Assembly (NCBI GenBank): GCA_910584215.1
Contig: CAJTYI010000020.1
Coordinates: forward strand, 1 to 19,031
Direction: 5' to 3'
DNA: 19,031 nt
From: an uncultured Roseburia sp.
GTDB taxonomy: Bacteria > Bacillota > Clostridia > Lachnospirales > Lachnospiraceae
Shown here: piece by piece, positions 6,925 through 15,766 of the stretch
How the letters are laid out: each line of letters begins with the position of its first letter
How positions within the stretch are numbered: the stretch's first letter is position 1
Notes under the pieces: model-generated
Database searches by the model: none
What the model was told of the DNA's origin: nothing
Seen by the model: the letters and a program-made list of their open reading frames with translations, nothing else
Position numbers and translations under genes: made by a program

Positions 6925-8967
6925 ATGAAGAAAGCAGATATAGGTGTGGCGATCTATCTTCTGGCTGCAATTATATTTTTAATAGTGCCCGTTAGCTCCA
7001 CTCTGCTAGATGTAATGTTGGCTTTGAACATTTCCATAGGATTGATCGTACTTTTTGATACACTGTTTGTGAAAGAGGTGCTGGATCTGTCTTTTTATCC
7101 GACGCTGTTATTGTTCACTACCATTTTCAGGATATCTCTGAACGTGTCCTCCACGCGATTGATTCTAACCACCGGTGATCCGGGAAATATCGTTGCAACA
7201 TTTGGTACGTTCGTAGGTGGAAATGACATTATCGTAGGTGTGATTGTCTTTATTATTCTGGTTTTGATTCAGTTTATTGTAATCAACAAAGGTTCTGAGC
7301 GTGTATCCGAGGTAACGGCGCGCTTCACCTTGGATGCTATGCCAGGTAAACAGATGGCGATCGACGCCGATTTGAATACCGGCGCGATCACGGACAAAGA
7401 GGCGATTGAACGACGCAATAAGATTCAGGAAGAATCCGCATTTTTCGGTTCCATGGACGGTGCTACCAAGTATGTAAAAGGAGATGCCACCGCAGGTTTG
7501 ATCATCACGTTTATCAATGTGATCGGCGGGACGATTATGGGTGTCACACGCGGCGGTATGGAGGCGGTGGATGCCCTGCAGCATTACGGTATTTTAACGA
7601 TCGGTGACGGCCTTTGTTCCCAGATTCCGTCACTTTGTATCTCGCTGGCCACCGGTATTCTGGTGACAAAAGGCTCCAAGGAGGCAGATTTTGGCGATGT
7701 GCTGGTTGGGCAGCTGTTCGGTATCTCGAAGGTGCTCTATATTGTCGGTATGGCGCTGATTATGCTCGGCTTTTTGACGCCGCTCAATACATTTTTGTTC
7801 CTCATCTATGGACTGGTTTTTATTATCGTAGGAAAGAATGTTGCCAAGTCAATCGGTGTCGAGAGTATCGAGGAAGAGGTGGCCATGGCGGAGACCGAAG
7901 CGGAGGAGATACGCAAGCCGGAGAACGTGGTTTCCCTGCTTCAGGTGGATCCGATCGAGCTGGAGTTTGGATATGGTATCATTCCGCTTGCGGATGTCAA
8001 TCAGGGTGGTGATTTGTTAGACCGCGTGGTAATGATACGACGGCAGATTGCGCTTGAGCTCGGTACGGTAGTGCCGATCATCCGTCTGCGCGACAATATC
8101 CAGTTGAATCCAAACCAGTATATTATTAAGATCAAGGGAATCCAGGTGACAGAGGGCGAGATTCTGTTTGACCATTATATGGCGATGAACCCCGGCTATG
8201 TGGAGGAGGAGATCACTGGTATTCCAACGTTTGAGCCGTCGTTCCATCTGCCGGCGATCTGGATTACCGAGACGCAGAGAGAGCGCGCGGAGAGCCTTGG
8301 ATATACGGTTGTAGATCCGCCGTCCATTATCGCGACGCATCTGACGGAAGTTATCAGGTCCCATATTGCGGAGCTGCTCACCAGACAGGATGTGCAGAAT
8401 CTTGTCAACAATTTGAAAGAGAGCAATCCCGTGCTTGTGGACGAGCTGGTTCCAAAGATGCTCGGGCTCGGCGAGGTGCAGAAAGTTTTACAGAATCTTT
8501 TGGACGAGGGTATTTCTATCCGCGATCTGCTCAGTATCTTTGAGACCCTCGCTGACCATGCCTCGGCTACAAGAGATACGGATGTATTGACGGAATATGT
8601 GCGTCAAAATCTAAAGCGCGCGATTTCCAGCAAGTATTTTCCGTCTAATGAGACGACCAGTGTCATCACACTGGACCCAAAAGTGGAGCAGGATATTATG
8701 TCCTCGGTAAAACAGACGGAGCAGGGGGCATATCTGACTCTGGACCCCGACAAGACAAAAGCAATTGTCAATTCGGTGGAGTCGGAGGCGGCAAAATTGG
8801 AAAATATGGGCAAGAGCGTTATCGTCATCACGTCTCCAATTGTCAGAATGTATTTCAAAAAATTGACAGAAGAGTATTTCAGAGACCTAATTGTGGTATC
8901 TTATAATGAAGTAGAATCAAACATCGAATTACAATCAGTAGGGATGGTGACATATCATGACCATTAA
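6925..8967 (+). CDS. flhA: Flagellar type III export protein FlhA
   Basis: FlhA is the large export-gate subunit that uses ion flow to drive secretion and docks chaperone-substrate complexes. The 680-residue product has the normal family length. Its N-terminal half has about eight membrane helices, with the family signature around residues 133-153 (RFTLDAMPGKQMAIDADL, then NTG) and the following GAITDKEAIERR loop. From about residue 330 it is the soluble nonameric-ring domain, including ELEFGYGIIPLAD and LRDNIQLNPNQYIIKIKG. The ATG at 6925 has a very strong AGGAGG site (6912-6917). Its last eleven bases overlap flhF, which indicates coupled translation. Confidence 0.98.
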   Translation: MKKADIGVAIYLLAAIIFLIVPVSSTLLDVMLALNISIGLIVLFDTLFVKEVLDLSFYPTLLLFTTIFRISLNVSSTRLILTTGDPGNIVATFGTFVGGNDIIVGVIVFIILVLIQFIVINKGSERVSEVTARFTLDAMPGKQMAIDADLNTGAITDKEAIERRNKIQEESAFFGSMDGATKYVKGDATAGLIITFINVIGGTIMGVTRGGMEAVDALQHYGILTIGDGLCSQIPSLCISLATGILVTKGSKEADFGDVLVGQLFGISKVLYIVGMALIMLGFLTPLNTFLFLIYGLVFIIVGKNVAKSIGVESIEEEVAMAETEAEEIRKPENVVSLLQVDPIELEFGYGIIPLADVNQGGDLLDRVVMIRRQIALELGTVVPIIRLRDNIQLNPNQYIIKIKGIQVTEGEILFDHYMAMNPGYVEEEITGIPTFEPSFHLPAIWITETQRERAESLGYTVVDPPSIIATHLTEVIRSHIAELLTRQDVQNLVNNLKESNPVLVDELVPKMLGLGEVQKVLQNLLDEGISIRDLLSIFETLADHASATRDTDVLTEYVRQNLKRAISSKYFPSNETTSVITLDPKVEQDIMSSVKQTEQGAYLTLDPDKTKAIVNSVESEAAKLENMGKSVIVITSPIVRMYFKKLTEEYFRDLIVVSYNEVESNIELQSVGMVTYHDH

Positions 8968-10348
8968 TAAATATCAGGGCAATACTAAGGAAGAGGCAAT
9001 CGAAAAGGCGAAAGAAGAGCTTGGCGCGAGTGCCGTCATTATGAATGTAAAAGAGATTAAGCCCAAGGGACCGTTTAAGGTTTTTAAAAATTCTGTGTTT
9101 GAGGTAACCGCAGCGATGGAGGAGCGGGAGCGCTTGTATAATCCGCAGGATGCAATCAATGCACCGATGAAGCTGCATGAAAAAAAGGGAATCAACCTTG
9201 CCGCCGACGAATCCATACCGATTTCTCAACTGCAGGAGCGTCGCAGTGCCACCTATCAGCGCACCCCGCGCGCCGAACAGGCGGAAAAGGGGAGACTGCA
9301 ACAGGCGGCGCGGGGCAGCGCGGCACAACAGCCGGAGGCTGAGTCTGAGCCTGAACCTGAACTTTCTGTACCGGCACAGACAGCTATGCCGCAGACAATA
9401 GCGCGGGAGAATATCATTGGCAGTAACAGCGAGGGATTGGAGCGGCGATTGGAGAATTTGTCGAATATCTTGGAAAAACAGTTTTCGAGTGAAGAGACCA
9501 GAAAAATACCGGAGCCGGTGGAGCGGGTGACGCCGCCTGCGGCCTCGAACACGGAAAGTTTTCAGTTCATCAAAATGTTGTATCGGACGCTGTTGGAGAA
9601 TGAAGTCAATGAGGTCTATGTGAATCAGATCATGGATGAGGCCGAGAAAGTGCTCCACAACGGGAGCAGTGTCGATTATATTCTGTCCAATGTCTACCAG
9701 AAAATGATATTAAAACTGGGAAAAGCGCGCGGTATCCAGCTTAGCGGTAAGAAACCCAAAATTACATTTTTTATCGGCCCCACAGGCGTGGGAAAAACCA
9801 CGACCATTGCCAAAATTGCCTCAAAATATAAGGTGGATTACGGTAAAAAGGTGGCGTTTATGACTGCCGATACCTATCGGATTGCTGCGACGGAGCAGCT
9901 GCGGGTTTACGCCAATATTTTGGACGTCCCTATGAGTATCATATATTCCGCTGAGGAGATGAATCAGGCGATCGAGCGGGTAAACGATTACGATTTGGTG
10001 TTCGTCGATACTGCGGGGTTCTCCCATCGCAATGAGGGGCAGCGGGAAGATATGAAGCGTCTGATGGACGGTCTGGACGAACAGTATGAGAAAGAAGTTT
10101 ATCTGGTTGTCAGTGCAACCATAAAGTATCGTGACCTGCTTGAAATTGCAGATGTCTATAAAGAGATCGCAGACTATAAGTTGATTTTTACGAAGTTGGA
10201 TGAGACTACCACATATGGAAACATTTTGAATATCAAACTATATTCCGGCGCCGATCTGTCATATATGACGGCCGGACAAAATGTGCCGGATGACATTGAG
10301 CAGTTTGATACGCAAAAGATTGTAAAGCAGTTGCTGGGAGGCAGTTGA
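8957..10348 (+). CDS. flhF: Flagellar placement SRP-type GTPase FlhF
   Basis: FlhF is a signal-recognition-particle family GTPase that recruits early flagellar components to the right site. The 463-residue product has a basic N-terminal B domain (about 1-60), a variable low-complexity linker rich in Ala, Gln, Glu and Pro (about 95-200), a helical N domain (about 203-262) and a GTPase G domain. G1 is GPTGVGKTT (274-282), G2 lies in DTYRIAATEQL (305-315), G3 is DTAG (351-354) and G4 is TKLDE (412-416). The residue after DTAG is Phe, where SRP GTPases typically have Arg. The start ATG at 8957 overlaps flhA by eleven bases and has a GGGATGGTGA site at 8941-8950. The partner flhG follows directly. 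Confidence 0.97.
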   Translation: MTINKYQGNTKEEAIEKAKEELGASAVIMNVKEIKPKGPFKVFKNSVFEVTAAMEERERLYNPQDAINAPMKLHEKKGINLAADESIPISQLQERRSATYQRTPRAEQAEKGRLQQAARGSAAQQPEAESEPEPELSVPAQTAMPQTIARENIIGSNSEGLERRLENLSNILEKQFSSEETRKIPEPVERVTPPAASNTESFQFIKMLYRTLLENEVNEVYVNQIMDEAEKVLHNGSSVDYILSNVYQKMILKLGKARGIQLSGKKPKITFFIGPTGVGKTTTIAKIASKYKVDYGKKVAFMTADTYRIAATEQLRVYANILDVPMSIIYSAEEMNQAIERVNDYDLVFVDTAGFSHRNEGQREDMKRLMDGLDEQYEKEVYLVVSATIKYRDLLEIADVYKEIADYKLIFTKLDETTTYGNILNIKLYSGADLSYMTAGQNVPDDIEQFDTQKIVKQLLGGS

Positions 10349-10351
10349 CAA

Positions 10352-11227
10352 ATGGACCAGGCAGAAAAGCTTAGAAATGTCGTCAAAATTAAAAATCAAA
10401 ATCATAAGCCGAATGCCAGAGTGATAACAATAACCAGCGGTAAGGGCGGTGCGGGAAAGTCAAATATTGCAGTCAATCTCGCGGTGCAGCTAAAAAAGAT
10501 GGGAAAGCGCGTGCTGATCTTTGACGCGGATTTCGGTTTAGCAAATGTAGAAGTCATGTTTGGTTCCGTACCGCGATATAATTTAAGTGATTTGATCTAT
10601 CGCGGGAGAAATATCCGTGATATTATTTCGGAAGGGCCAATGGGAGTCGGTTTTATCTCCGGTGGTTCCGGCGTGATCGGCATGAATAACCTCTCTGGTG
10701 ACCAGATCGCGTATCTTGTAAAGAGCCTGCGTGAGCTCGACGCGATGGCGGACGTGATTTTAGTCGACACCGGAGCCGGCATTGCGGACAATGTACTGGA
10801 GTTTGTGATGGCGAGTTCGGAAGTGTTGTTAGTGACGACACCGGAGCCAAGTTCGCTGACAGATTCCTATTCGCTGCTCAAGACTTTGTATCACAACCCT
10901 AATTTCAGGCGGGAGCGAACTTCCGTCAAAGTGATTGCCAATAAGGTTACCTCCTCGCAGGAGGGGAAAAATGTTTACGATAAGCTCAGTTCCGTGGTAT
11001 CAAAGTTCTTAAGCGGACGGGTGGATTATATGGGGATGATTCCCTATGATATGGCGCTCGATCGTTCCGTGCGCCAGCAGAAGATTGTTTCCATCCAGGT
11101 GCCGGAGGCAAACGCCTCGCGTGCATTCTCGGTGATGGCTTCCAATCTTATCAACAACGAATGTAATGAGGCCCGGATGTATGGGGGAATCGTACAATTT
11201 CTTTCCTGGTTTTTTGCGGGCAGATAA
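10352..11227 (+). CDS. flhG: Flagellar number regulator FlhG (YlxH/FleN), MinD-like ATPase
   Basis: FlhG is a MinD/ParA-type ATPase that stimulates FlhF and controls flagellar number and pattern. The 291-residue product starts with the DQAEKLR segment (residues 2-8) that matches the known DQAxxLR motif by which FlhG activates FlhF GTPase. The deviant Walker A is KGGAGKS (31-37), followed by FDADFGLAN (57-65) and VDTGAG (138-143). The C-terminus ends in a hydrophobic, aromatic helix (GGIVQFLSWFFAGR), the expected MinD-like membrane-targeting sequence. It follows flhF after three bases, with GGGAGG at 10336-10341 inside the end of flhF. Full length and intact. Confidence 0.96.
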   Translation: MDQAEKLRNVVKIKNQNHKPNARVITITSGKGGAGKSNIAVNLAVQLKKMGKRVLIFDADFGLANVEVMFGSVPRYNLSDLIYRGRNIRDIISEGPMGVGFISGGSGVIGMNNLSGDQIAYLVKSLRELDAMADVILVDTGAGIADNVLEFVMASSEVLLVTTPEPSSLTDSYSLLKTLYHNPNFRRERTSVKVIANKVTSSQEGKNVYDKLSSVVSKFLSGRVDYMGMIPYDMALDRSVRQQKIVSIQVPEANASRAFSVMASNLINNECNEARMYGGIVQFLSWFFAGR

Positions 11228-11263
11228 ATGATAGATACATAAATAATAGAAGGAGAGAATGAT

Positions 11264-12025
11264 ATGAATTTTTCTGAGATTGTTCGCCTTGGCGACAAAG
11301 TGGAGATGCGTGTAAAACAAAAGCTGGACAATGAACAGCGGGCCAAAGAGAATGTCAAGGCGTATAAAAGTCAGATCGTAGACTTTGCAGAAAACGGAAA
11401 TATTTTACTTTCCATGCCGACGGAGGGCGGACGTCTGGTTCTTTTATCCTTGGGTATTCGTTTTGAGATTGTGTTTTTCTCCAACGGCGGTATGTACCGT
11501 GCATTGGGAGTGATCAAAGAACGCTACAAAAAAGACAATATGTATCTGTTAGAGCTTGAGTTAAAGTCAACGCTGGAGAAATTTCAGCGTCGTGAGTTTT
11601 TCCGCTATCCATGCACACTGGATTTGCGCTATTTTATTTTGTCGGAGGCAGAGGCCAAGATGGAGTCGGTGGATGAGATTTTCCGGAGTCTGCGGGATGA
11701 ACATTTTAATGAGAAGATTGAAGTGGGAATTCTCTTAGACTTAAGCGGAGGCGGCACAAGATTCCATACGGAGCGGATGATCCGCGATACGGATGTATTG
11801 CTCTTGGAGCTTCACTTGAAGGATGCCAGCAGCGATAACCAGTATTATCTCTTGGCAGATGTGGTGGACAGCTATAAAGTCATGGCCACAAAGGGTGTGA
11901 TGTATGAGGCGCGTGTAAAGTTTCGCATCCAGGACAATAAGATTCGGGAAGATATTATCCGATATATCTTTGAGGAAGAACGCAGAAGACTTCGCACCGA
12001 GAGGGATAGCATAGAAAAAGGATGA
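11264..12025 (+). CDS. YcgR-type PilZ domain protein, probable c-di-GMP flagellar brake
   Basis: This 253-residue protein has the two-domain layout of YcgR/MotI (YpfA): an N-terminal beta-rich flagellar-brake domain (about 1-105) and a PilZ domain (about 106-245). Both c-di-GMP binding signatures are present: the RxxxR element R110-EFF-R114 in RREFFRYP, and DLSGGG at 159-164 matching (D/N)xSxxG. The family is known to bind c-di-GMP and then act on the motor (MotA, FliG or FliM) to slow or disengage it. Location between flhG and cheB, in a block otherwise laid out as in Bacillus, makes a motor role likely. An insertion of about 40 residues between the two binding motifs (about 125-155) is noticeably long. 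The ATG at 11264 has a strong AGGAGA site at 11251-11256. Confidence 0.9.
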   Translation: MNFSEIVRLGDKVEMRVKQKLDNEQRAKENVKAYKSQIVDFAENGNILLSMPTEGGRLVLLSLGIRFEIVFFSNGGMYRALGVIKERYKKDNMYLLELELKSTLEKFQRREFFRYPCTLDLRYFILSEAEAKMESVDEIFRSLRDEHFNEKIEVGILLDLSGGGTRFHTERMIRDTDVLLLELHLKDASSDNQYYLLADVVDSYKVMATKGVMYEARVKFRIQDNKIREDIIRYIFEEERRRLRTERDSIEKG

Positions 12026-12029
12026 CAAT

Positions 12030-13091
12030 ATGAAGAAAAACATTTTAGTTGTTGATGATTCTGCACTCATGAGGAGGATTATATGTGATATAATCAATTC
12101 AGATGAGGCATTTCAGGTAGCAGACACATGCCGGGATGGTCTGGAAGCTTACGAAAAATTGAAAACAACTACATATGACGGTGTTGTTCTTGACATCAGG
12201 ATGCCGAGAATGGATGGTTTGGAGCTGTTAAAGCTTTTGCGCAAGGAGAATATCAAGACGACTGTGATTATGGTCAGTACCTTGACCGTGCAGGATGCGG
12301 ATATCACCTTGACAGCGTTAGAGCTCGGCGCGGAGGATTTTGTTCCCAAGCCTTCCAATGCCATCGAGGCAAAAGGGATTGGATTTCGGGATAACCTGCT
12401 GGGCGTCCTTTCCGGAGTTCTGAAAAAAGAAGTCAATGTGCCGGTTAAGGCTATGTCGAAAAAAGTGCGGCCAGTGGCGCCAGTGGCAAATATACGTTCT
12501 GGTGGCAGGAACGGGAATAAGATTGTGGCGATCGCCTGCTCCACCGGCGGACCAAAGGCATTGCAGAGTGTCATTCCTTTTTTGCCAAAGGATCTCAATG
12601 CGCCGGTTGTACTGGTGCAGCATATGCCGGTTGGATTCACGAAGTCTATGGCCGAAAGGCTCGATGTCATCAGCCCGATTCAGGTGAAAGAGGCGGAGGA
12701 CGGCGAGGTGCTCAAAAAGGGCATCGTCTACATCGCTCCCGGCGGAAAGCATATGGAGGTGCAGAGAAACGGCGCTACCCACAGGATATCTCTGAATGAA
12801 ATGCCGCCCATCAGCGGTTTGCGTCCATGTGCCAATATCATGTATGACTCGTTGCGAGGCTGTAGCTATGATCAGGTCGTGTGTGTGGTTTTGACAGGTA
12901 TGGGAGCGGACGGAACCAAGGGGATTTTATCACTGGCAAAAGACAAATCCGTCTATGTGATTTCAGAGGATGCCACGACTTGTGTGGTCTATGGTATGCC
13001 AAAGTCGATCGCAGAGACGGGCATCGTGGACGAAGTTGTTCCGTTGCCGGAAGTTGCACAATCGATTATTAAAAATGTGGGGGTACAGTAG
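12030..13091 (+). CDS. cheB: Chemotaxis protein-glutamate methylesterase/deamidase CheB
   Basis: CheB removes methyl groups from, and can deamidate, chemoreceptor glutamate/glutamine residues, giving adaptation once phosphorylated by CheA. The 353-residue product has an N-terminal receiver domain (about 1-120) with acidic residues D9/D10, phosphoacceptor D55 in VLDIRMPRMDG and K107 in PKPSN. After a linker of about 30 residues comes the methylesterase domain (about 163-350), whose catalytic triad is visible as S171 (ACSTGGP), H198 (VQHMP) and D294 (TGMGADG). It starts five bases after the PilZ gene and ends one base before cheA. Its usual counterpart, the methyltransferase cheR, is not in the window. 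Confidence 0.97.
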   Translation: MKKNILVVDDSALMRRIICDIINSDEAFQVADTCRDGLEAYEKLKTTTYDGVVLDIRMPRMDGLELLKLLRKENIKTTVIMVSTLTVQDADITLTALELGAEDFVPKPSNAIEAKGIGFRDNLLGVLSGVLKKEVNVPVKAMSKKVRPVAPVANIRSGGRNGNKIVAIACSTGGPKALQSVIPFLPKDLNAPVVLVQHMPVGFTKSMAERLDVISPIQVKEAEDGEVLKKGIVYIAPGGKHMEVQRNGATHRISLNEMPPISGLRPCANIMYDSLRGCSYDQVVCVVLTGMGADGTKGILSLAKDKSVYVISEDATTCVVYGMPKSIAETGIVDEVVPLPEVAQSIIKNVGVQ

Positions 13092-13092
13092 A

Positions 13093-15216
13093 ATGGATGT
13101 TAGTCAATATTTGGATGTATTTATTGATGAAGCAAACGAGCATCTGCAATCACTCAGTGATTGTATTATGACGTTAGAAAAAGAGCCGGACAATATGGAC
13201 ACCATCAATGAGGTGTTTCGTTCTGCACATTCGTTAAAGGGCATGGCAGGCACGATGGGGTTTAAGCGCATGCAGCATTTGACGCATGACATGGAGAATG
13301 TTTTTCAGGAGGTCAGAAGCGGTAAGATTGAAGTGGACAGCGCGATGATTGATTTGCTGTTCAAATGTCTGGATGCGATCGAGGGGTATCAGGAAAATAT
13401 CAAGGCAAGTTCAGACGAAGGGACCGAGGACAATGAAATCATCATCAAAGAGTTAAACGATTTCATTGCCGCCGCAAACGGGGAAAAGCCGGCTGCCGTT
13501 GTTCCAAAGGAAGAGAAAAAGCCGGAGGAGGAAACAGGGAATACCGCGGATACAAAAGAGCGGAAATATCTTGAGATTGAGCTTAGCAACTCCGAGAAAG
13601 ATAAGATCAAAGCGGCGGAGGAGAGCGGGCTGCATGTCTACGGCATGACTATTTACATACAAAAAGAGTGTCTGTTAAAAGCGGCGAGAGCTTTTCTTGT
13701 CTTTAAGGCAGTTGAGGAGTTTGGAGAGATTCTGGTATATAATCCCAGCTCACAGGAGATCGAGGACGAGCATTTTGACTGTGACTTTAGTTTTTATATG
13801 TCCACGAACGAGGAATACGGCAAGATCGTCGAGGCGGCGAGATCGGTGTCCGAGATTGAGGAAGTGTTGGGCGAAGATGTAAAGTATGCTGTGCTGGTCG
13901 AGAAACAGGAGAAAGCGGAGGCCGCAGAGGCGGCTGCCAGTGAGGAAGAGAAGACAGAAAAGGCGGAAGTGCAGGTCCAGGCAGAGACAGCGGCCGTCCC
14001 CGCGACTAAGGCTTCGGGCGGGGCGACAAAGAAAATGGCTGCCGCAAAGCCTGTGACAAACAGAACCGTCCGCGTTGACATAGAAAAATTGGATGCATTG
14101 ATGAATCAGGTATCCGAGCTTATCATAGCCAAGAACAGTCTCGTATCCATCGGCGCGCAGGAGAACGGCGGATTCCAGAATCAGGGCTTTCATGAGCAGA
14201 TCGAGTATCTCGAGCGCATCACCACAAGCCTTCATGAGTCCGTGATGAAAGTGCGCATGGTGCCGATCGAGAGCGTGGTAAACAAATTCCCGCGTATGAT
14301 CCGTGATTTGTCCAGGAAACTGGATAAAAAGATGGAACTCTATATGACCGGCGAGGAGACGGAGCTCGACCGCACGGTAGTCGATCAGATTGGCGATCCG
14401 CTGCAGCATTTACTGCGCAATTCCGCTGATCATGGTTTGGAGGACAATGAGACGCGTGTTGCCAGAGGAAAGGCCGAGGTCGGCAGCATTTTCCTCAAAG
14501 CGTTCCAGGAGGGCAACAACGTTATTATAGAGGTGGGCGACGACGGTAACGGTATCGATGTGGAGGCCGTAAAGAATAAGGCCATTGACCGCGGCGTTAT
14601 CACGGAAGAACAGGCGAACCTCATGTCCCAGAAAGAGATTGTCAATCTGCTGTTTTTGCCGAGTTTTTCCATGGCGAAGAAGATTACCGATATCTCCGGG
14701 CGCGGTGTGGGATTAGATGTGGTAAAATCCAATATCGAGGCTCTGGGCGGTGATGTTGAGGTTAAGACAGAGCTTGGGGCAGGAACTGTCTTTACGGTAC
14801 GTCTGCCACTCACACTTGCTATTATTCAGGCATTGATGGTGGAGATACGCGATGAGAAATATGCAATTTCCATTGGTTCTGTTGATAATATAGAGGATAT
14901 TCCGGTGGGCGATATCAAGTATGTGGAGGCCGAGGAGGTCATTCATATTCGCGGCAAAGTCATTCCGTTAGTCCGCATGGATCAGGTGCTTGATTTTGAG
15001 CCGAGAGAGAAAGAGCCGGAAAGCCTTACCGTAGTGATTGTGAAAAAAGGCGAGAACCTGACGGGTCTGGTGGTAGACAACCTGATTGGACAGCAGGAGA
15101 TCGTAATCAAATCCCTTGGCAAATATATCAATAATACAAAGTTTATCAGTGGCGCTACCATTCTCGGTGATGGTGAAGTCGCATTGATTTTAGATGCCAA
15201 CGCACTGATGGAATAG
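13093..15216 (+). CDS. cheA: Chemotaxis histidine kinase CheA
   Basis: CheA is the receptor-coupled kinase that phosphorylates CheY and CheB. The 707-residue product has all five domains: P1 (about 1-125) with phosphorylated H46 in SAHSLKG; P2 (about 157-272), the CheY/CheB docking domain; P3 dimerisation helices (about 323-385); P4 kinase domain with N box HLLRNSADHG (439-448), G1 DDGNGID (483-489) and G2 GRGVGLDVV (537-545 region); and the CheW-like P5 (about 573-707). Two charged, Ala/Glu/Lys-rich linkers flank P2. A longer frame is open from 12970, but the ATG at 13093 is chosen because the protein then begins with the typical P1 sequence, and the longer form would read through the conserved end of cheB. 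cheW follows 13 bases later. Confidence 0.98.
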   Translation: MDVSQYLDVFIDEANEHLQSLSDCIMTLEKEPDNMDTINEVFRSAHSLKGMAGTMGFKRMQHLTHDMENVFQEVRSGKIEVDSAMIDLLFKCLDAIEGYQENIKASSDEGTEDNEIIIKELNDFIAAANGEKPAAVVPKEEKKPEEETGNTADTKERKYLEIELSNSEKDKIKAAEESGLHVYGMTIYIQKECLLKAARAFLVFKAVEEFGEILVYNPSSQEIEDEHFDCDFSFYMSTNEEYGKIVEAARSVSEIEEVLGEDVKYAVLVEKQEKAEAAEAAASEEEKTEKAEVQVQAETAAVPATKASGGATKKMAAAKPVTNRTVRVDIEKLDALMNQVSELIIAKNSLVSIGAQENGGFQNQGFHEQIEYLERITTSLHESVMKVRMVPIESVVNKFPRMIRDLSRKLDKKMELYMTGEETELDRTVVDQIGDPLQHLLRNSADHGLEDNETRVARGKAEVGSIFLKAFQEGNNVIIEVGDDGNGIDVEAVKNKAIDRGVITEEQANLMSQKEIVNLLFLPSFSMAKKITDISGRGVGLDVVKSNIEALGGDVEVKTELGAGTVFTVRLPLTLAIIQALMVEIRDEKYAISIGSVDNIEDIPVGDIKYVEAEEVIHIRGKVIPLVRMDQVLDFEPREKEPESLTVVIVKKGENLTGLVVDNLIGQQEIVIKSLGKYINNTKFISGATILGDGEVALILDANALME

Positions 15217-15229
15217 AGAGGGCAATCAT

Positions 15230-15679
15230 ATGGAAAATTTACGTGTAGTGGATACAGCAGAAAAGATTAGAAAGCAGTTTATCGTGGTCAAAGTGGGGAA
15301 TGAACAGTACGGTATTGATATCAGCTATGTGGATAATATTGTCCGTATGCAAAAGATTACCAGGGTTCCCAAAGCACAGAATTACTTTAAAGGCGTAATC
15401 AATCTTCGCGGTGAAGTCGTGCCGGTGATGAGCATCCGTATCAAGATGAATCTCGACGACGACATTTACACCAATGCCAGCAGGATTATCATTTTAAAGC
15501 TGGAGGAGAAGGGCTGTATCGGTATTATTGTGGACGAAGTAAAAGAGGTTGTCACGTTAAGTGAGGATGAGATTGAAAAGGTTACCAACAGGGGCAGATT
15601 TATCAATGGTATTGGCACTCATGGAGACGAGTTGATTTCTTTGTTTGAGATCAATTGCGTCGTAGGGGAAACTGTATAG
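15230..15679 (+). CDS. cheW: Chemotaxis coupling protein CheW
   Basis: CheW links CheA to chemoreceptors in the signalling array. The 149-residue product is a single CheW/SH3-like domain: QFIVVKVGNEQYGIDI at about residues 16-31, a RVPKAQNYFKGVINLRGEVVPV segment containing the family's INLRG motif (about 55-65), and a C-terminal EVKEVVTLSEDEIE stretch. Length is typical and there is no receiver domain, so it is CheW and not CheV. The ATG at 15230 has an AGAGGG site seven or eight bases upstream. A transcription terminator begins seven bases after its stop codon, making cheW the apparent last gene of the upstream transcription unit. Confidence 0.97.
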   Translation: MENLRVVDTAEKIRKQFIVVKVGNEQYGIDISYVDNIVRMQKITRVPKAQNYFKGVINLRGEVVPVMSIRIKMNLDDDIYTNASRIIILKLEEKGCIGIIVDEVKEVVTLSEDEIEKVTNRGRFINGIGTHGDELISLFEINCVVGETV

Positions 15680-15685
15680 ACATAG

Positions 15686-15727
15686 GGGTGTCTGCAACGG
15701 CATGTGTAGACGCCCTTATTTTACCTT
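15686..15727 (+). terminator. Rho-independent terminator after cheW
   Basis: An 11-base-pair stem (15686-15696, GGGTGTCTGCA, with 15705-15715, TGTAGACGCCC) closes an eight-base loop; two of the pairs are G-U. It is followed directly by a T-rich run (TTATTTTACCTTATTT, from 15716). This is the classic shape of an intrinsic terminator, and it lies in the widest gap of the window (87 bases, cheW to cheC). Because the next genes continue in the same direction, it may act as a partial terminator or attenuator. Confidence 0.85.
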
Positions 15728-15766
15728 ATTTATAGAACAATCAAACTGAGAGGAGAATGTAGCGGC

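Noticed and set aside
8879..9658. 259-codon open frame on the - strand across the flhA end and flhF
   Set aside because: It lies opposite two clear conserved genes, its translation is rich in Arg, His and Leu as expected for an antisense shadow, and it shows no domain.
12970..13092. N-terminal extension of cheA by 41 codons
   Set aside because: It overlaps the conserved end of cheB in another frame, and ATG 13093 gives the standard CheA P1 start.
13750..14409. 219-codon open frame on the - strand opposite cheA
   Set aside because: It is the reverse of the P2-P4 coding region of CheA, with no recognisable motif; the + strand domains are unambiguous.
15655..15736. TATAGA-like -10 boxes (15675-15680 and 15731-15736) around the cheW-cheC gap
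   Set aside because: No acceptable -35 lies 16-18 bases upstream of either; the first would also start upstream of the terminator. Nor did I see a TAAA...GCCGATA-type sigma-28 site.
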